A DNA stretch of 64,000 bases from Micractinium sp. NFX-FRZ (lineage: Eukaryota > Chlorophyta > Trebouxiophyceae > Chlorellales > Chlorellaceae), in NCBI GenBank assembly GCA_029339195.1, contig JAPTJF010000013.1, positions 186,001 through 250,000 on the forward strand, written 5' to 3'. Below, one piece after another: positions 1 to 13,379 of this stretch. The position numbers and the translations under genes were made by a program. Each line of letters begins with the position of its first letter. Positions within the stretch are counted from its first letter, which is position 1. The notes beneath the pieces were generated by a model. The model made no database searches. It saw only the letters and a list, made by a program, of their open reading frames with translations, and was not told the DNA's origin.

Positions 1-238
1 ACCATCTGACTGCACGCCAGCTCAAGTAACCCAGCTGCTGCCCACAGAGTCCGGTCCTCGCACAGCGGCCAAGGCCCACTTTTTGAGTCCTTTAAATCCC
101 AGATGTGGTATCGACAACCCGCGTGCCACCCACAGAGCAAGCCAGCCACAGAGCGGGCCATCCTTCCGGCACCTCCCACCACCTTTGGGTCCCACCCTCC
201 CCCACCTGTTGTAATCTTCAGGTCCCACCCTGCCCCAC

Positions 239-1036
239 CTTTTGTGTTCTTCAGGTCGCGGATGTACATGTCGCCCTTGGGCAGCTCCCCCAGCTCCTTG
301 CCATCGCGGTTGTACACCTTGGGCTGCACACAATCATTTTGCATGTGATTGTTACGATTCCAGCTCTGTCCACACTGACCCCACACCGTAACGTGTACTC
401 AAAGGCAGGCAGGCCGCGCACCGGGGAAGCCTGGCATCCCATGCATGCCACCCGCACCAGCACAACAAGCTGCAGCCTACATGGAGAGGCATCCGTCATT
501 TTCTGTCCCCACCTGGCTGTAAGAGGTGACCACCATGAAGGCATCGCCCGTGGGCGACCAGGTGACCTGCATGGGCAGGCCGCAGTCAGGTGGGATCCGT
601 GAGCGGTGGTGGTTCTGCTGCTGCTGCTGCCGTCGCTGCTCCTGCTGACATGCACAGACACCCGTTTCCATGCACAGACACTAAAAGCCAGATCTGTCAG
701 CAGAATGGGGGGCCGCAGCAGCAGCAGGGGAAGCAGCTAGCTAGCACAGGAGCAAGAGCGGAGTGCAGCAAAACAACAAGACTGCCACCCCCCCGTGCAG
801 CGCCCGGAGGCCCTGCGCCAACGTACCGCCACCACGGGGTGCCCATCCGTGACCTCGAAGCTTCGGAAGCTTTTGCCATCGGATTTCAGGCCTCCAAAGT
901 CGTACAGGTGGCACTTGTAATCGTTGCCGCCTGCAACCAGCCGGCTGCCCGTGTGGTCTGCTTCGACAGCCGTGACAGCCTTGGTAGCACCCACCAAGTC
1001 GAACTGGCGGGACACCGGCAGCGGCAGGTCATTCAT
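239..1036 (-). CDS. WDR70: WD repeat protein 70 (WDR70)-like, partial
   Basis: Three exons are visible on the minus strand: 1036-827, 566-513 and 323-239. They join in frame and the next donor is at 238. The protein begins MNDLPLPVSR and carries one WD unit (AVEADHTGSRLVAGGNDY...LYDFGG), then VTWSPTGDAFMVVTSYSQ, then PKVYNRDGKELGELPKGDMYIRDLKNTK. This order and the sequence KGDMYIRDLKNTK are characteristic of the WDR70/gastrulation-defective family, nuclear WD-repeat proteins linked to chromatin and DNA damage responses. The remaining propeller blades lie left of the window. The frame is open upstream of the chosen ATG for about 100 bases before a stop. Family members usually have a longer acidic N-terminus, so a further 5' exon may exist and the start is uncertain. 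It is divergent from LARS. Confidence 0.8.
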
Positions 1037-1580
1037 GGCGGCGCCGGTGCTGGCGGTGCTATTTGCGGCTGCGGGCGGCCAACGATGTGGGTGCGGCCGC
1101 TGGTGGCAGCGTGGCGCTGCTAGGGATTTTTCCCGCCTCCTCAGTCACGTAGTGGGGCATGCACCAAAGCTGCAGTGCCGAGGGGAGGCAGTTGGCAAAG
1201 TGGTGAACAAGCGGCAGCGGTGGCGGCGGGCGTCGGCGGCAACAACCGTGCCCCGCCTAGTGCTGCTGCCGGGACGGCTCTGTAGCCTGGTAGTCTCACT
1301 AATGTGGTACTAAGGGCCGATGCCGCCCTGGGCAGCCCGCCTGCAGCAAGCAGATGAGAAGTCCCACCTAGCCTGACGCTCTTCCGAGGCTCGGCTGCTT
1401 CTGCCAACTGCTGCTAAGTCCTACCTTGCGTTGTTTGGCTGCCCGAGACGAAAGGAGCGGCAGCCCAGTGGCACCGCAGGCTCCGCACGCTCTGAGCTGG
1501 CTCTTGCTGCATTTGCGCAGCGCTGCACTCGAGCCTGTGCCATCACGCCTGCACTGCTTACTGAGCGGCACATCGTCAGA
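1037..1580. promoter_or_regulatory. Shared divergent promoter region, WDR70 / LARS
   Basis: 544 bases separate the proposed WDR70 ATG (minus) from the LARS ATG (plus). No convincing coding exon was seen here on either strand, although small open frames exist. The region must hold the 5' UTRs and promoters of both genes. I see no clear TATA element. Confidence 0.4.
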
Positions 1581-4500
1581 ATGGCCGAAGTAAGGCGCGA
1601 CAAGAGAGTGCACTCTTATCGTTGCCGCTCTTATAGCTCATATTGGGCTATCTGCCGGGAATTCATCATAATACCACTGGGACTGCGTGTGTGCCCCAAA
1701 ATCTCACGGTGCCGCTTGATCGTGTTGTTGCCGCTCATGCAGGAAGCCAAGCAGTCTACAGGGCGCAGAGACCTGCTGCTGGGCATCCAAAATGATGTCC
1801 AGGTGGGGCTGCGCCAGCCCAGCAGGCCGCAGGATCTACAGAATGGCACCGCTGCGTCGCCGCCGCTGCCTGCTGCCTGCCGCCGCCGCCGCTGCCGCCA
1901 CTCCAGCAGTGGTGCCTTGCGGGCCATGCTCGTCTTGTCTTGCTGGGCAGGGCTCCTTCACATTTGCAGCAGCCACCAGAAGCTATTATTGCTGAGTGTG
2001 TGACGCCCCGGCTCACTCTCCCGCAGGCTCGGTGGGAGGCTGCCAAGGCCTTTGAGGCGGACGCCCCCTCTGAGGGCCGCCCGCCCAAGTTCTTCGGCAC
2101 CTTCCCCTACCCCTACATGAACGGCGTGCTGCACCTGGGCCATGCCTTCTCGCTTTCCAAGCTGGAGTTTGCTTCTGCCTACCACCGCCTGTGCGGCGAC
2201 AATGTGCTCTTCCCACAGGGCTTCCACTGCACCGGCATGCCCATCAAGGTCGGGCGGTGTGGGCAATCCTGGGGTGCAGCACAGTTGCGCTGCAGCACCT
2301 GCATATAGTTGCGCAAGAAGTGCACCCAGCAGCGCAGTCCCAATAGCCGCCGTGCTCCAGAGCGCAGCACACGCACGTGCCGTGCTGGTTGCATGATCTG
2401 CTGCGGTTGCTGCGCTGCTGCTCCTGCTGCTCCTTGAATCAAGACTAATCGTGACGCCGATGCATGCGCTGATTGCCGCACCCGCAGGCCTGCGCGGACA
2501 AGCTGACGCGTGAGCTTGAGACCTATGGCAACCCGCCGTGCTTCCCAACTGAGGAGGAGCTGGCGGCAACAGAGGCAGCAGCAGCAGAGGCGCAGCAGGC
2601 GCAGCAGGAGCAGGACGCGGCCAATGCAGACCCAACCAAGTTTGTGGCCAAGAAGAGCAAGGCGGCGGCCAAGAAGGGCGTGGGCAACACCCAGGTGTGG
2701 TGGGCACTGCAGGGCAGACCGCCTCCGCTGGGCTGAAGCCGGGGATGAGCAGGGGCAGAGAGGAGCAAGGTCCAGCCAACTGGTGCAGCAGGGTCGGTGA
2801 GTAGGCTGTCAGGCTGACGGAAGTGAAAGGAGCCAGCCTGCCGCTAGGGCAGGGGTCTTTCATCAACAAAATATGCACCTGCGTGAAGTTGTGGGCACCC
2901 TTAAGTTGTTCGCACGGCTCGGCAGTCGCTTGAGATGCTTGGTGCTCCGGCTTGCGTGCCGCCAACATGTGCTGCCTGCGGCCCTGCAGTGGGACATCCT
3001 CAAGATGAGCGGCATCCCTGAGGAGGAGATTGCGCAGGTGGGGGGCTGGGCAGCTATGCAGCATGGGAAAGAGTCGCATCTGGTTGTTGGTTGCACCTCG
3101 ATGCCTGCATGTTGAGGACGGCACACTAGTTGGTGCACCGATGTTGGGCACGCACGTTGCAGCCGCTAGCAGAACATCTAATACGGTTTGGAGGCCCCCC
3201 GCTTTTTTATGTGTCTGGCACCGCAGTTCTCCGACCCGCTGCACTGGCTGCGCTACTTCCCGCCACTGGCCATGCGCGACCTCAAGTTCATGGGCTGCGG
3301 CATTGACTGGCGCCGCAGGTAGAGAAGCCGGCTGACGAAGTGCACGGTTGTATGTATGGGGCATCACTTGAGAATGCTGGGCGCAAGCGTGTTGTGTGGC
3401 AGGAGGAAGCTTTTGGGGACATGCATTCACAGGTGATTGTGACTTTCCCACATTTATTGCAGCTTCATCACCACCGACGTCAACCCCTACTATGACTCGT
3501 TTGTGCGCTGGCAGTTTGAGGTGCTGCACAAGCAGGTGCGCAGGCTGGAGTTGTACCAATAATCACATTATGGTATGAGGCGCGTAAGCTGGTTGTGCAG
3601 TTTGTGGCGGCTGCAATAGAACGCTGTACAGAGGCATGATGACATGACTCATGGAATGCTGGCCACCCTTAGCGCACGTGCTGCCTGATGTTTAAGGAGC
3701 CAACCCCAGGAGCCAACCCCAGGCTGCCTGCTGCAGACGTGCAGCGGAGCACTAGTCAGACTTGCGGCTGGCTGAGCTTGTGTTTTGCTCGCTGGTGCAC
3801 TTTATGTTGCAGGGCAAGATTGTAAAGGGCTCTTGATTAACGCGCATCTGCTGTTGCTTCTGAGTGTTCTGTTTCCCTCTCTTGTCCAATCTGCAGGGCA
3901 AGATTGTGAAGGACAAGCGGTATGCGGTGTACTCGCCTCTGGACGGCCAGGTGACCCCCAAGTTTCCATGGCTATATTCCATACCAGCTGGCTGTTGGAG
4001 GAAGCAGGCAGCTTATGCATGGACCGCATGCATGCTATGTTTTGTTGTTGATCAAAGCCTTCGCGCTTCCCTGCTGCAGCCTTGCGCCGACCATGACCGC
4101 GCCACCGGCGAGGGCGTCGGCCCGCAGGTGGGCTGGGCAGCTTAGGCAGCCTACGTGGTGCACGTAATGGTATTGCCGATTTCATGCAGGAACACGCTTT
4201 GCAACGGGGCAGCTGACACCCACACGTGCCACACACAGTGCCGCTTGCTTTGCTGCCGCGAACAAAAGATGGGCATCGTCGTCATGTAAATCTGGTGCCT
4301 GATTTAATTTAGCCAATGCAGCCCTTTTTGCCACACAAGAACACCTTGATCACATGCGGGGTGTGTGTTCTTCATATTTACCCTTTGTTGCTTCAATGCT
4401 GCTTTGCTGCAGGAGTACACGCTGATCAAGATGCGGGTGCTGGAGCTGAAGGGCAAGCTGGCGGCTCTTGAGGGTGAGGCCTTGCAGGCAGGCAGCAGGC

Positions 4501-7500
4501 GAGGCTGGTCGGTTCCGGGTATGACACAGTTCAGAAAACAAATTCTGCAGAATTCTGCACGGCAGTGGTTCATTCTCTTGGTGTGCTTCTCTGATGCAGG
4601 ACAGGGGCCCGTCTTCCTCATGGCAGCAACGCTGCGGTGAGTCCGCGCGCTGGGCAGAATCGTGGCTGGGCAGCAATCTCCTGCTGGTTTGTAGTTGGAT
4701 GTGATGTGGTGATGATGTGTTTTCACCAAGTATTTCTAGCGCTTGCGCGCCAGCCCTAGGCACTGTAAGGCCTGGCCAGCTGCTGGGGCCTGTCCTGCTC
4801 TGCCTAAGCTCATGTTTTGCGTTGTTGTTTTGCTTGCAGCCCGGAGACCATGTACGGCCAGACCAACTGCTGGGCGCTGCCCGAGGGCGACTATGCGGCC
4901 TTCAGGGGGCTGAACGGAGAGGTCTATGTGATGACCGACCGCTCCGCCCTCAACCTCTCCTACCAGGTAGTTACCTCACTACCCTGCAGCATCTGGGCAA
5001 GAGTGCAGCAGAGGATTTACAACAACTGCCAAACAGGTGGTGCCTGGGGCAGCATGCTCACTTCCAGCATGGCAAACGCACACCACCCTGCATGGAAATG
5101 TGAAGTGAACAGATCTGTCCACCCTGGCTACATACCTCCACGCCTTGCAGGACCGCACGCCTGAGACGGGCAAGCCGGAGAAGCTGATGGACCTGAAGGG
5201 CTCCGACCTGCTGGGCCTCCCCGTCAAGGTGTGTGCCTGGTAGCAGGGGTTGTCATCACGGCGTCCCAAACAGAGCCTGGTTTCCTTCCAGCAACAGTTT
5301 ACAGGAGCTGTTGTGCACAGACACATCGTGCTGGTGGCATGGTGGCATGCTCAGCGCATTTGGCGGCGTGTTCAGCTGTTCTGGTGCTGCAACCTGGCGT
5401 GCTCGGCAAAGGAGCTGACTTGCCCACTTTGGGGCTTGAATCTGTGCAGGCGCCGCGCACGCCTCACGACCGCATCTACGTGCTGCCCCTGCTGACCATC
5501 CTCACCAACAAGGCAAGCTAGCGTGGCCCGGCCAGCGAGCTGGCAGCATATGGGGAGGGCTACTTGCCTTTGTCAAGGTGCATCCAGCGCGTGTGCTGCA
5601 GCTGCCAAGGCCTGGGTTTGCAAGCTGCGCCGCCAACCCGGGTGACATGATGTTGTGGTTTCTGCGTGCTATACCCCCGCTCCCCCCCTTGTTGGGTGCA
5701 GGGCACTGGCATTGTGACCAGCGTGCCCTCTGACGCGCCCGATGACTACGCCGCGCTTATGGACCTGGGTAAGTGGTCAGTTTGCTGTGGTCTACATTAT
5801 CACTTTGGTCCTACATTACATGTGGTCCTACATTACCACGTTATACGCCCACAGAGAGATTTATTCCATCATGTCTGTTCTTATGCATTGTTTCGACGAC
5901 GTGCAGCGTGCACGACAATGTGGAGGCGGTAGGTGCCTGTGGTGAATTTGCGGCTTGTCAACTTACGTCCACTCTGTGCCCTGACCCTGCAGTGAACAAG
6001 CCCAAGCTGCGGGAGAAGTACGGCATCCTGGACGAATGGGTGCTGCCATACAAGGTGCGTGTGCTTGCTTCTGAACTTTGCTAGCCCTAACTCATGCCTG
6101 CAGCTTCCAACTTCATGTTCACATTAGTCTCAAGTCAATTTGAAGGCACTAAACTTGCGAAACTTTGCAGGTCATTCCGATCATCGACATCCCCGGATTT
6201 GGCACCGCGGCTGCTGAGAAGGTCTGCCTGGACATGAAGATCCAGTCGCAGGTGCGCCGGTGACTAATGTTTTGGAAGGGTGCATAGCTGTAGGTGCACG
6301 TACAGAAGATGATGCATCGGTCAAGCAGGCGCTCCTTCGGCAAGATTGGCAAGCTGATGCATACAAAGTGCAGGTGGTGCACATCCTCTTCTGCCAACCT
6401 CTCAGACCGATCAAACACCTCCCCCGACCCTAACAAAAAGAAGCCGAACATGTCTGTACACTCCAACACTAAGTGACATTGACACTCATTGCCACTCATG
6501 CAGAACGACACCAAGAAGCTGGCAGAGGCGAAGCAGCTGGTGTACCTCAAGGGCTTCACCGACGGCGTGCTTATTGTGGGAGAGCACGCCGGCAAGAAGG
6601 TGCGGTGACGATGTAAAGGGCATGCACAAGAAGGTGGTTGACACCCATGCAACCTGCCTGTTCTGATGTCCCAGTTTGAGGTGCCATCCAGGTTGCAAAG
6701 CCGCAAGTTGCTTTAGCGCTTGTTTCTGTTGTTTTGGGGGCACTGCAGGTCAGCGAGGCCAAGGGCGTGATCAAGAGCGAGATGATCGCAGCGGGTGACG
6801 CCATACTGTACTCTGAGCCTGAGAAGCCGGTCATGAGCCGCAGCGGAGACGAGTGCGTGGTGGCATTGACCGATCAGTGGTGAGTAGCTGGTTTAGCAAC
6901 CCTTGAAGTTTAGGCAGTGGGTGCAAGACGGGTGGCGAGGGATGCTGTAATTCAGCCCCATGCTGCTTTGCTGCTGGCAGCATGAATGGGCCACGCTGTG
7001 CCTGCTTCTTCCGCTGCGCAGGTACGTCACTTATGGCGAGCAGGAGTGGCGGGAGGCGACCGAGGCGTGCCTGAAGCGCATGGAGCTGTACGACGACAAC
7101 AGTAAGAGGGTATACTTCATGAGTCCACTGCATGGTATCATGCCACATGAGCTGTTTGTGTGATGTCCGCCGCCTGTAGCAATAAACATGCCTGTTGTTT
7201 GAGTTGATTTGTGCCTGTTCATGGTTCTTTGACCTTCGCACTGCCATGCATGCATACTTTTGTATTACTGAAGCGTCTCCCTTTGTCAAACTCAAGTCAC
7301 TGACAACTCAAGACACTGACAATGGTGGCACCCCCGCCCTCTGCGTGCAGCTCGGCACCAGTTTGAGCACACCCTGGGCTGGCTCAACCAGTGGGCCTGC
7401 TCACGCTCCTTTGGCCTGGGCACACGGTGCGCGCAATATTGACTGCACCTGAGACTGCTGCCGTTGCAATGCCTCTGAGTTTCGACTGTGCGCAGCAGCA

Positions 7501-10500
7501 CCCTGAGCCTGCTGTGCTCCATTGTTGAGTTCGTGCTATAGTGCCACTCCGCTTGAACTAAGGTTTCAGTTGAACTGTCCTCTGCTGGTCTACTCCGTTT
7601 GCAGGCTGCCCTGGGACCCTGTTTACCTGGTCGAGTCGCTGTCCGACAGCACCATCTACATGGCCTACTACGCAGGTGTGTTGTGCAGGTCTTCGATGTA
7701 CACTAGGGCTGAAAGATTGATCGATTATTCTACCGAGGGTTGGCCAACCTTATAGTTTTAGAATGAGAGGCGGCAAACTGTGTGGGTTGCTTTGTCAGCA
7801 TTGCATGGCACGTCACAAGTTGTGCCCAAACCTGACCATCTGCTCGCCTGCCCACCCGCCTGCAGTGGCCCACATCCTGCAGCACGGCGACATGTACGGC
7901 GAGGGCGACGGGCCCATCCGGCCGGAGCAGATGACGCCCGAGGCGCGTGGCAGAGGGGGAGAGGGGAGCCGATGAGAAGCTGTATGCAGGCAGCAGAGCC
8001 TTGTTTGCAGCTAGCCTTTTGGGGATCCTCGTGGACTCTGTGCTGCAAAGCCAAGTTCGTAGCTCACTTCCCGGGTGCGTGATGGTGTTGTTGTCAAACA
8101 GTCATGCTGTCCCTTGCGTCCTGCAGGTGTGGGACTACATCTACCTTGGCGCCGAGCAGCCTGCCAGCAGCCCCATCCCCAGTGATCTGCTGCAGGCAAG
8201 CTGCGCATGCTACCAGGCTCTTGCCATTGCCCCTGCCGTATCTCTCTTGGCACGATGGTGACTGCCAGCATTGTTGCTGTCGTCTGCGTAGCTGAGTCTG
8301 ACGCCAACTTGCGTCCTTCAAAGGGCTTGGGATACAGGCAGACACCTGAAGTGCTTTCCACTCTTGCCGTCGTCTTGCAGACCATGCGGCGCGAGTTTGA
8401 GTACTGGTATCCCTTTGACCTGCGCGTGTCTGGCAAGGACCTGATTCAGGTGTGTGCAGAAGTTGTGTCTGGTTGCCTAGTGATGTGCTGTGTAAGCGGG
8501 CCTGCACAGTGTCTGGCAAGCATCTTAGCGTGGTTGTGCACATTCGGGTGTGGTCCGAATTGTCTGGCTGGTCACTGTGCCCTAGTGTTCAACCACTGGA
8601 TCCAGGTCAGTGATGAAACCCTGGTGCCCGACAGCGGCACATGGCAGCTTTCCTGACCTGCACACCACTGCAGGGTGAGGTTTACCTTCATCAGCATGTA
8701 CCTCTCTCTGCCTCGCTCCTTCCCTGCAGAACCACCTGACTTTCTGCCTGTACAACCACACTGCCATCTGGGCGGAGCAGCAGCAGTACTGGCCGCTGTC
8801 CATGCGCACCAACGGCCACCTGCTGCTCAATGCGGAGAAGATGAGCAAGAGCACAGGTGGGTGGGCACCGCATTTAACGAATATTGTGGTGGGATCTCCT
8901 GGCTGGACCTGTTCTCGGCTGTCCAACGCATGAGGCAAGACCCAGAACTGTTGGGCACATGATGCCTGCTGCTGTGGCTGAGTGGAAAGTGTGTGCCTGT
9001 TGTGGCTGCCGCAGGCAACTTCAAGACGCTGCAGCAGGCGATTTGCGAGTACGGCAGCGATGCGATGCGCATCGCGCTGGCGGATGCAGGTGCGCAAGCT
9101 GATTTGCCGTTTTTTGCTGCAGCGGCAAGAGCTGGCAAGGGATGCTTAATATGCAATCCAGCTGTAGCCAGCTGCGACTGTGTTGTGCATATTCTTGCCG
9201 TTGTCAATGATCATCTGCCTGTTATCTGGGGGCTTGCTTGCGTGTCATCACCTGCATGGGACGTCAAGATACTGGGCTGCTGAATGCCCTTCTTCAGCAT
9301 TTTCAGCAAAACGTGCTTCTGGCATGCACGTGAGACCATGATACCAAGGGCTGATGATTACTGATGTTGGCACGCAGGCGACACCATGGACGACGCCAAC
9401 TTTGAGCACACCACCGCCAATGGCGCCATCCTGCGACTCACCAAGGAGCTGGCATGGATTGGTGAGCTTTGCTGCCATATGTTGTGTGTGTTGTTTCTCT
9501 GTGACGGGTGTCACAAGCTGCGATTCACCAAGGAAGTGGGCAGGGATTGGTGAGCTGGTGCGCCTGGCTGGCTCCACGCGCTGCGTACTTTGCGCTTTGT
9601 TTATTCCTGCTGTCTCCTTCCTACTTTTGTTTGCCCATGTCACAGATTTGCACAAGTTCGCCACCTCTGAACTTACAGGGTAGTGAGGCCGCCGCTTGAA
9701 TCAAAGTCTACCTGTTGATCCCATCCTTCTCTTGGTTCAATGTTCCCCTCCGCCTTGCAATGCAACAGAGGAGACGCTGGCGGCAGCAGACACGCTGCGT
9801 GACGAGCCGCCCACCTCGTTCATGGACCGGGTGCTGGACAATGAGATCAACATTGCTGTGCACCGCACCAAGGCGGCATACGACCGCATGCTCTTCCGCG
9901 AGGCGCTGAAGACCGGCATGTGAGTGCCAGCCTGCGCTTGCTTTGCTTTGCTTCCTTCTCCAGTGCTCACTTGTGGCTGCGTCATTGGGGGCCTTACTGA
10001 GTGCTTACCTGTGCGATTGTGATTTGTCTGCCAGCTGCGCTGTTGGGAAGCTGGCAATCTTACGGTGTGGCATGCAAAGGAATCGCTTTTTGCTCTTGAA
10101 GAGGATAAGAGAAGATAACATGTATTCTTACAAAAAAAAATCGCGTGCAGGTATGACCTGAGCAACGCACGCGACGTGTATCGCTTTGCCTGCGGCGCCG
10201 ATGGTGGCAACAAGCGCCTGCTGCTGCGGTACATCGAGGTGCGCTGCTCTTTGCGCAAGTACGAATGCATCCAGAATACACGTGATGATGAACAGCTCGT
10301 GCCTGTACATCTGTGCCGACTTTTGTCCGTGCTGCGGCTTAAGTTGAATATTCGCTGCTTTGCGCGGATGCAGGGACAGCTGTTAGTCTTGTTTACACAT
10401 GTGCAAGCACACGATTCACTGTCTCTCGCATATGCCCTCGATGTCATGCGCAGCCCTGATGCATAACTGTGACGTGTCATGTTTGGTGTGCAGGTCTCCA

Positions 10501-12785
10501 CGCTGCTGCTGGCGCCCATCTGCCCGCACACCTGCGAGCACATCTGGAGCGACCTGCTGAAGAAGCCGGGCATGGTCATCAAGGGTGGGTTTGTGAGCGA
10601 CGCAACTTCTGGATGGAGAAGGACTTGCTGCCTGGCGGTGCTGGGGGCTCAAGAATAGAGAGCAGAGTAACGGATAGGATGGAAAACACACAGTGAAAAG
10701 GACACGTTGAAGAAAAGAGGGGATACACAGGCTCTTGTGTGTCTGTTGCCTCCCCTGTCTTTCCTCTGTCTTCTTTTTGCTGACAACCTACCAACTCATG
10801 CTGCTTGCTTTCCTGAATATGCAGCGGGCTGGCCGGAGGCGGGCGCGCCCGACTATCTGCTGCAGCAGACTGCCAAGTGAGAAGCACCTGCCTGCTGCTC
10901 GTGCTGCGGCTGCTTCTGTGTCTGTTTGTGCGGTAGCAGCTGTTGCGGTGCTGTGCCGTCCTGGAGACCATGCTGCGGCATGCTGCAACGGGCGGCCAAA
11001 TTGGGAGCATGTGCCTGAATGAGACCTCCATGCCCTGAACATGGTTTGCCGTGTCCTCCTCCATCTTTTAGGTACCTGGACGACACGATAGTGCATCTGC
11101 GGAAGGCTATCAGCAAGGCGGAGGCGCCGGCCAAGCCGAAGAAGGGGGAGGCGCCGCAGCCGCCCAAGAAGGTGCGCCTGGGCTGGCCGTGCTTGTTTGA
11201 AACCAGCCCTCCTTTGCCTGGTATGCAACCTCTGATCACTGCTCATCGCGGAGCAGCAGTGCATGGCAGAATATCATGCAAATGACCAGCTTGGATGTGC
11301 CGTGTGTGGTCAACACAGTATTGAAGTGAATCGTAGATGTACAGTACCATGTGCTCAGTCTGTGAGGTTAATTGGCATCTTGTGCTCTGCAGGTGGCAAG
11401 CGTGGCTGTTTATGTGGCCGACCGCTTTGGCGGATGGCACGCCAAGGTGCTGGCCTGCCTGGCGGGCATGTTTGACGAGGCCACCGGCAGCTTCCCGGCA
11501 GACGCCCTGCAGCAGGCAAGTGCGGTGCGATTGCTTTGGTTTGCTTTGCTTTGCTTGCTCGAGTGCTCATCTTCTTCGCGCACGCCCTGCCAGAAGCCTG
11601 GTTGTGCCTAGCACAATCATTTCCGTTGTCTTCACTCTCGAGCCTGCTCTGTCCTTTGTTCTTCAAGTGACGAGGCAGCCAGCAGCTTCCCCGCAGATGC
11701 CTTGCAGCAGGGGCTGTTGCTTGATCTGCATTGTGCAGGTTTTTTTCCCATCTCTCTGAGTTGGTCGTCTTCTTGTTGGCATGTATGAAGATCAGGCCAA
11801 GGATGCGCAGCACCAGCCAGGCACCAGCCCACCTATGTTGGCCATCCTGCCTGCCCCTCCATGCAGGTGCTTGCCACCCTGAGCAGCGACCCTGATCTGG
11901 CCTCCATGAACCAGAAGACGCTGAAGCAGATGGGTAAGGCTTGCCGGCAGCCAAGCATGCACGCAGATTACAAACTGCAGTCATGCGCCTTGCCAAATAT
12001 TGGATGGACCTTGCGGGGACCTTGCAGTTCTTTCTCCCCTAGCAAAACCTCTGGCATTCACGCAACCTTCCATTGTGAACTTCCTTCCATATGCAGTCAT
12101 GCCGTTTGCCAAGTTCCGGACGGACCTGGCTGTCAAGGGTGGCGCCGCGGTGCTGCAGGAGCGCCTGCCATTTGATGAGGTGGCGCTGCTGCAGGAGAAC
12201 AAGGCATTCCTGCTCAGGCAAGTTGCTGGAATGGTGCACCTCATACATATACGGGATGTAGGGTCAAGTGTGTGATGCGATGGTGCTGCAGGAGAGAAAG
12301 CCATCCTGCTCAGGCAAGAAAGCGTTGGCAGCGTGCAGCTGATGCTTTGTTGCCTGGATGGGAGCAGCGCAAGGCTGCTAGGCTGCCAGATGAGGCCAGC
12401 AGTTGCACACTGTCGGCTTCTGGACTGCCCGTGCTCATCTGTTTTCCCCCCGCTTGCAGGGCGTGACAGAGCTAGCCCTAAAGAAACTGTTGCATTCATC
12501 GTTCACATGCATGCTTCGTTCTAAGCCCTCCCTCTGTCGTTCCCCATAGCTCCTGCAAGCGCTGGTACGAGAAAACAACCTTTCCTTCTCCTTTTCTAAC
12601 TTTTCCTGCTGCGTTTTTCTGACCACCTGTGCCTGCATGTTGTTTGTTTGCTCTGCAGGGCGGTGCAGGTGCAGGACTTGGAGGTGCATGCGGTCAGCTA
12701 TGAGGAGCAGCAGGGAGCTGAGGATGCGCGCATTCAGGCAGCAACGCCAGGCAGCCCAGCCACCATCTGCAAGCACGCAGAGTAG
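1581..12785 (+). CDS. LARS1: Cytosolic leucyl-tRNA synthetase (37 coding exons)
   Basis: Charges tRNA-Leu in the cytosol; class Ia synthetase of the eukaryotic/archaeal type. Exons: 1581-1589, 1743-1802, 2027-2248, 2488-2694, 2990-3037, 3227-3318, 3463-3535, 3897-3950, 4080-4127, 4413-4473, 4600-4636, 4840-4966, 5151-5228, 5450-5512, 5702-5768, 5993-6054, 6171-6251, 6504-6599, 6749-6879, 7022-7101, 7351-7426, 7605-7675, 7866-7942, 8127-8195, 8381-8449, 8730-8856, 9015-9089, 9378-9461, 9769-9919, 10151-10238, 10494-10584, 10825-10876, 11072-11171, 11393-11515, 11867-11933, 12097-12217, 12659-12785. All phases agree and give 1087 residues, a plant-like length. HIGH motif is HLGH in [14 protein letters not shown] (exon 3); the editing domain contains [20 protein letters not shown] is in exon 26; the anticodon-binding domain follows. 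Exon 1 codes only MAE; exon 2 ([13 protein letters not shown]) matches the family N-terminus. Five introns start with GC (5513, 7943, 8196, 11516, 12218); the one at 7943 is the weakest call. Confidence 0.95.
3811..3829 (+). repeat. Decayed copy of LARS exon 8 acceptor and first bases
   Basis: The intron before exon 8 contains an acceptor-like AG followed by GGCAAGATTGTAAAGG, nearly identical to the true acceptor and exon start at 3895-3913. The copy soon runs into a stop, so it is not an alternative exon. Confidence 0.6.
9515..9556 (+). repeat. Decayed copy of LARS exon 28 end and donor
   Basis: About 85 bases downstream of the real exon end (9430-9471) the intron repeats it with substitutions: CTGCGATTCACCAAGGAAG and then GGATTGGTGAGCTG, including a GTGAGC donor. 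Confidence 0.65.
11668..11712 (+). repeat. Decayed copy of LARS exon 34 end
   Basis: The intron copy aligns without gaps over 45 bases to the end of exon 34 (11473-11517), with about eight differences. The true exon ends CAG|GCAAGT (a GC donor), while the copy reads CAGGGG and has no usable donor. Confidence 0.7.
12281..12318 (+). repeat. Decayed copy of LARS exon 36 end and GC donor
   Basis: Copy of 12181-12222 placed about 100 bases downstream, with a 4-base net deletion. Both copies end CTGCTCAGGCAAG, so the copy also keeps the GC donor. Confidence 0.7.
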
Positions 12786-13379
12786 AGGGGGCCACTACAT
12801 GCGCTCCGCCTTGCTCTGCTCTGGCTGTGCGCTTGCTGCCCCGCTGTGTGCCCGACTCTTGTGTTGGTAAGGAACCCCGAGGCCAAAGGAAGTCCGTGCA
12901 AAGACACGACCCGGTCGTTGCAAAGTGGGGCCCTTCTGCAGGCCTGGTGCTTGCGTGCCGACATGCCCAGCATGCTAAGCGTGGCCAACTCAGTGCAGGC
13001 CAATCCATTGTTGCCTGGCACAGCGCGGATGCACCCGTTCACCCGCCCTCCCCCCACCATTAGATCCTGCACCCTTTCGGATCTGCGAGTGTTTTCGTAA
13101 TTATTCGGATTGGCTCAACCTTATCCCTGTGCCTCCTGGATTGAGCAAGTTACACCAGCGCCGGCGACGGCCTAAACTGCTGCACACCCTGACCAATCAA
13201 GGCTGAGCACAACAGCAGGCAGGGTCCGCAGGCGGCTCTGGTCCGCTCGTCAGCATGTGGCAGGTGCCGCTGCTGAGTAGCCAGCGACTACCATGCTCAC
13301 AAGGCAGGCGCCTGCCACGCTGACGTGGCAGTGTCTGTCCTGCTGACATGGCAGTCTGTGCTGCTGACGTGGGCACACA
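12786..13379. other. Convergent 3' region, LARS / RPS29
   Basis: No gene seen. It holds the 3' UTRs of two convergent genes. For RPS29 (minus) a TGTAA pentamer reads at 13154-13150, about 226 bases after the stop. A short direct repeat of the form CTGCTGACRTGGCAGT occurs about three times at 13310-13372. Confidence 0.4.

Noticed and set aside
1958..3559. 533-codon open frame on the minus strand
   Set aside because: It is antisense to several LARS exons with conserved HLGH and editing-domain sequence; composition is that of a GC-driven shadow and it shows no domain.
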